A stretch of 64,000 nucleotides of DNA, taken from positions 20,507,098 to 20,571,097 of the forward strand of contig CM028907.1 in assembly GCA_016801845.1 (NCBI GenBank), written 5' to 3'. Every line of letters begins with the position of its first letter. Position 1 is the stretch's first letter. This document shows positions 59,822 through 64,000 of this stretch, piece after piece. Made by a program: the position numbers and the translations under genes. Source of the stretch: Polydactylus sextarius. Taxonomy: Eukaryota; Chordata; Actinopteri; Polynemidae. The notes under the pieces were generated by a model. It was not told the DNA's origin, did not search any database, and saw only the letters and a program-made list of their open reading frames with translations.

Positions 59822-60339
59822 CTCCACATTCTTCTGTTTCTAATTTAGTTACTGCAGAGTGTTATCACAGTCAAACATACACACAGAGGAATTACAATCA
59901 CACATTCACACTCAACAAACATGCTGCAGTCATAAATCCTCTTTGTGGCAGGAGATGTACATGTGTTTAAACATCAGCTTAGAGAGAGATAGGTTCCACC
60001 AACAGTGTATGTTTGCGCTCAGTGCTGGCCTCAGGGACACATCATGACGCAGCACTAATTAGACATATTCACTTGCCACAGTTTGTTTGTGCTGCCTGAT
60101 CATCAGCCTGCACAGAAAAACCACAATGAAGCAGGGTAACCCCAGTTTTATTTGGATTGTCCAGATTACCCTTCCAGAATTATTAAGCCCAAATTCATTT
60201 AGATCCAAATCACAAAGTTGTGAGTTTTAGCGAATTTGGATTTGACATTTTTTTCTTATCTTTTGGGTGGAAATAAAATCTGATAACGATACCCCTGAAT
60301 TTCCACCGAGGGAGATCAATAATAGGAGTATCTTCAAAG

Positions 60340-60620
60340 GAGAAGAAAAAAAGATCTGCATTTGAGATATAAATGAATCACAGCAATCAAATAGCTTTTA
60401 TATTTGCCAACAAGCTCATTGCACATTTCCACAGGGACTTTGCTCCTTGAGATTGGAGGGCTTCCTGCCATTACTTCAATCCCCTCCACTCTACATATTT
60501 TCCATGAGATTGAAGTTTGGACCACTCCAAAACATTGATATTATTTTATGTGAACAATTTATTGACCGCTTGGTTGTTTGCTTCAGATCATTCTTGATAG
60601 GTCTGGTACTGCCTGTTTTT
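60340..60620 (-). mobile_element. Tc1-like transposase C-terminal relic in vegfc intron
   Basis: On the minus strand, NINVLWSGPNFNLMENM (about 60550-60490) corresponds to the Tc1 block VLEWPSQSPDLNPIENLW. RKPSNLKE and PVEMCNELVGKYKSYLIAVI follow (60470-60370), matching the family's C-terminal helices. The catalytic E is kept within LMEN, but stops interrupt the frame. No TIRs were recognised. Confidence 0.6.
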
Positions 60621-63600
60621 CTGTCCCTCATGAAATACACTAAAGTGCAGGATAATATCCTTGATATACTTGCTATCAGCAGCAGTATTTTCTCGGCTGC
60701 TGCTGGACCAGTTAGCATACACAGTTTATTTTACATTTTACATACAAATCCATTCAAACACTCACCAAAGTGCTGTTGGGATGACTTTGAAGTGGGAAGT
60801 GGAGGTGGTGGAGGGGTGTTGGTGGCTATGTTGACACACCAACACAGCCTGCTGCTCCAAATCTGACCAGGTGGACATGTCCTGTTGGCTACTGGACACC
60901 TTCAACAGACAGATGAGGCAAAGAAAGATTTTAATGGATGTAAAGCTTAGTTTCCCTTTAATAATCCTGTAGACTTTACATGATGAAAAATCACCCATCA
61001 GCTTATTTGCATGTAGGTTTTTTCTATGATCATAATTGTCAAGATAAAGTTTCATCACTGCACCTACTTCACTGTCTGCATTTGGGTCCTCCATCTATGT
61101 GACTGTTATATTTATTAACTATGAAGCTTTTTAGTTCATATAACTTACAAAAAACTTATTTAAAAACCTAACCTTACTCAAACTTATTTTCATGTAGAGG
61201 GGTGCTGTTAGAATCGCATATATAAGAGTTGGTTACAACAGAATTTGGGCACATGATTGGTCAAAGAAAAAGTAGGATTTTTCAGATGTGTAACAACTTG
61301 ATCAAAGCAGGATTTCTTGGATCCGCTTCAGTCAGGCAGTCTAGTGGGAGAGGTAAGTATCAGAGAATTATCTGTGATGAAATATTTCTTCCAATTATTT
61401 TTTTTTTTTAATTCTGCAAACTTAATCGAGTCACTTTATTCACCTACTACACAACTGCAGCTTCACTATACTGTCATTGCCATGTTCAGACACAATACTG
61501 TAACACTAATGATTTGAAAATGTTGGTAAAAACTGTTACACATGAAGAAAGTGAAACTGGATAAAGACAGAAACCTACATAGCCTCTAAACTTCAAGCTT
61601 TTGCATGGTATTTAAATGATAAAGGGATCAAAGATGATTTGGAGTGTTTTGGCCGATCAGGGGACCTGAGGGGAGCAGCAGAATGTAAGCAAATAAACAT
61701 CTCCATCAAAGACATGCCTGTTGGGTCAGATAAGGAGAAGATTCACTGATATCTGTGACTGCTGCAGCTTTGCTGTTTGCAGTCTTGGTACCACATGACC
61801 TTGGTATTTATTTTCTGTCAAAGTTCTTCCTGTTCAAATTCTTCCATTTTCCCTAGCATTTCCTTTCAGTCTGACATTCACTGACTGCTCTTTATAGTGT
61901 CAGCTCAGTGTCTTACCTTAAATTTGACAGTCTCTAGAAATAAAACTGTGACAAATGGTCTCTATTTACTTGTTCACTCGTGACAAATGCAGTTTATGAC
62001 AGAAATGGAGAAGAATGAGGTACATTTAAAAAACAAAACAAAACCATCTACAAATTTGTTGCATGTCTCTAGTCACTTCAGTCATTAATCAGGGGCATCA
62101 AGAGGCTTCTAATGTGTTATTTTGAATATAAGTTGTTTTCTGTTTCTCTATTAAATCATAATAAATCCCTTAAATCTTCATGGTCCTATATATTTACAGT
62201 TACATGTCTTTCCCAGCATGTATGATTGAGCTCAATTCAATGTGCTCAATTCAGGTCTACAAGAGGAGAAACAAGTTATGGGTAGAAAATTCTATCCAAA
62301 CATTTTGGATAAAGAAGAACTACATCTCTCAGAAAGGTAGGTATTGTTTCTTCACTGTTCAGTGACAGACAGTGACAGTGAGGAGTATGTCAGACAACAG
62401 TAACATCCCTGTTTTTAACGGTAGTAACCAGCAGAAATAAAAAGGAATTTACAACAAACAAAAAATCAGCACAGGGTCATGATCAAAGAATGTTTTCCAG
62501 ACTTGGATCATTTTATTTCTTCAGCCAGGCTCCACATGAGTCAGAATGAGGAGTCAGACCTGACAAAACAAGAGAGTTTTAGATTTCTTTAGAAAGAAAG
62601 AAAACTTCTTCTCACATCAAAACAATCAATGAGATGGATAGTGATGAAAAAGGTGGAAATGTGTTCTTTATTCAAATTATGTGCTTTGATTACCTTTGTT
62701 AGCTTTTAATGTAGTATGGACATTTAAGGTATTTTAGGTTGTTAGTGATGAAAGAGAGCCAAAAAAGTATTAATGAAAATGCTAAAATACAAAAATAGAC
62801 ATTTATTGTAAGTCACTTCTCTAAGTGGAGGAGTTTCTTCTTTCTTCTTTCTTCTTTCTTTGACGTTTAGACCAAACTCACTCCTTAGAGGGTTAGCATT
62901 TTATCAGAGGGCAGCAACTTTTAGTTAAAGCTTTTTTGGTTCTTTTTTATTAACAGTTATGCCCCAACAACAGGTGCAGAGAGGAAGCAGGTTTTACTTC
63001 AAATTTACAGTGATATTTCAAACAGGTGTCCTACAGGTGCTTTTTTAATCATAAACATGCAGAGCCTCACCCAGCCTCTCAGCATGTTTTAAAGCAGCTG
63101 GTCTGCTCTAACAACTTGGTGAATGTGTGGAGGAAGACGCATCCAAAACCTTGTCCCACTTCAGCAAGAGTAGGGTCTCCTTAACCCAGCTATATAGGGT
63201 TTCTTGATCTCAACATCATTTTAAAATTTTTAGAAACTATGTAATCATGTGTGCAGGTTTTACTGATCATTAATTGGTTTCATCCAATGATTTTATTAGA
63301 AAGATTTTATCTAAGAGTGTAATCATTAATTCTGCTTTGTGTATTTTTGTAAATATTTTTCACCACTGTACTTAGGAGTTTGAGCACAATACATCACCAT
63401 CGCTGAAGAAGCGACGACAACATTTATTGTTTTGTGAAAAAGATCCTGTGACAAAAAACCTCTACAGGGGAACTGGGTTCAGCTTTAGAGATAAATTGAT
63501 AATATAACACATAAACAGAGATGAAAATTCATGTCAGTGAGCAGAAAACCCAGCCTGATGCTATGTTACACCTGATACCTTTTAGAGATTTCTACAAATC

Positions 63601-64000
63601 AAACCAAGAAAAAAAAGTACTTCTGCTGTACAAATACACATACAGTTAATTAGAGTTAGAGTTAATTAAAAAAAGACATCGCAATGTGAAATCTGTCAAA
63701 ATCAGTCAAATTAAGCAATTAAGGCAATGCACATGCAGATAGAGAAATTATTTAGAGTAAAGATGAAGAGCGATACAGGGTGGGTTTAGGTAGAGCTGCA
63801 GTGTGATCACGCACACAGCCACACTCATGGAAGATTGAGACAGAAAAAGGGAAAATTAAAGAAAAGGATGAAAAAAACAAGGAGAAACTTTTGGATAAGG
63901 GTGGTGAGGGAGTAATGTGTTCTCCCACTTCACCTAACGTGAAACATGTGTGTGTCTGTGTGTGTGTCTGTGTGTCTGTGTGTATGCATGTATCAACATT
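60621..64000 (-). other. vegfc intron or upstream sequence, no exon recognised
   Basis: No VEGF-domain exon is visible. The frame 60762-61094 on the minus strand and 61229-61411 on the plus strand (ending near a good GTAAGT) are unrecognised. A (CTTCTTT)n patch lies at 62835-62862 and a degenerate (GT)n at 63946-63983. Confidence 0.45.

Larger units (their letters stand above)
57440..60339 (-). other. vegfc intron sequence
   Basis: No upstream vegfc exon (VEGF homology domain or the CPTN-MWN-xICRC linker exon) was identified on the minus strand. Contains a repeat fragment at 58620-58745 and a (GT)n at 59773-59818. Confidence 0.5.

Noticed and set aside
60762..61094. 110-codon minus-strand frame in the region expected to hold upstream vegfc exons
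   Set aside because: Lacks the cysteine pattern of the VEGF homology domain and of the linker exon; not vegfc.
61229..61411. Short plus-strand frame ending near a good GTAAGT donor
   Set aside because: No credible acceptor, no family match and opposite in strand to vegfc; too weak to annotate.

Overview
The window reads as AT-rich vertebrate, most likely teleost fish, genomic DNA. The grounds are interrupted genes with GT-AG introns, dense CA/GT and GATA microsatellites, several Tc1-like transposons, tRNA-derived SINEs, LINE relics, and piggyBac, PIF-Harbinger, hAT and gypsy remnants of the mix usual in fish. There is no sign of prokaryotic gene organisation.

The one gene identified with confidence is the 3' end of vegfc (vascular endothelial growth factor C) on the minus strand. 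Its penultimate exon (56007-56331) encodes most of the cysteine-rich, silk-like C-terminal propeptide. Its last exon (53175-53283) encodes the end of the protein, and a 3' UTR with three AATAAA signals lies near 52680-52885. The exons for the signal peptide and the VEGF homology domain were not found and probably lie beyond 64000, so 56332-64000 is read as intron. That intron carries a truncated Tc1 copy only about 130 bp from the splice acceptor.

Downstream of vegfc (1-52600) lies a gene-poor tract. It holds one unassigned exon-like segment on the plus strand (28375-28622), followed closely by a roughly 100-nt hairpin (28694-28796). The rest is repeats: a LINE RT relic (829-1320), a hAT-like TIR element (4785-5666), a second LINE (11347-12735), a gypsy RT relic (13380-14150), a PIF-Harbinger relic with MADF-like and transposase parts on opposite strands (14990-15672), a fold-back repeat (24640-24981), many microsatellites, and mixed Tc1/LINE debris (39292-39940).

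The most structured region is 42965-47036. A Tc1-like element (43252-44816, TIRs and TA target site still legible) sits inside a second, oppositely oriented Tc1-like element (43109-46065), which itself abuts or interrupts a tRNA-derived SINE. A third transposase relic and a TIR-bounded MITE follow. At 49677-52432, hAT, piggyBac, LINE, SINE and LINE-tail remnants lie end to end. Every transposase or reverse transcriptase seen is broken. No undescribed functional system was found; the items most worth checking are listed as findings.
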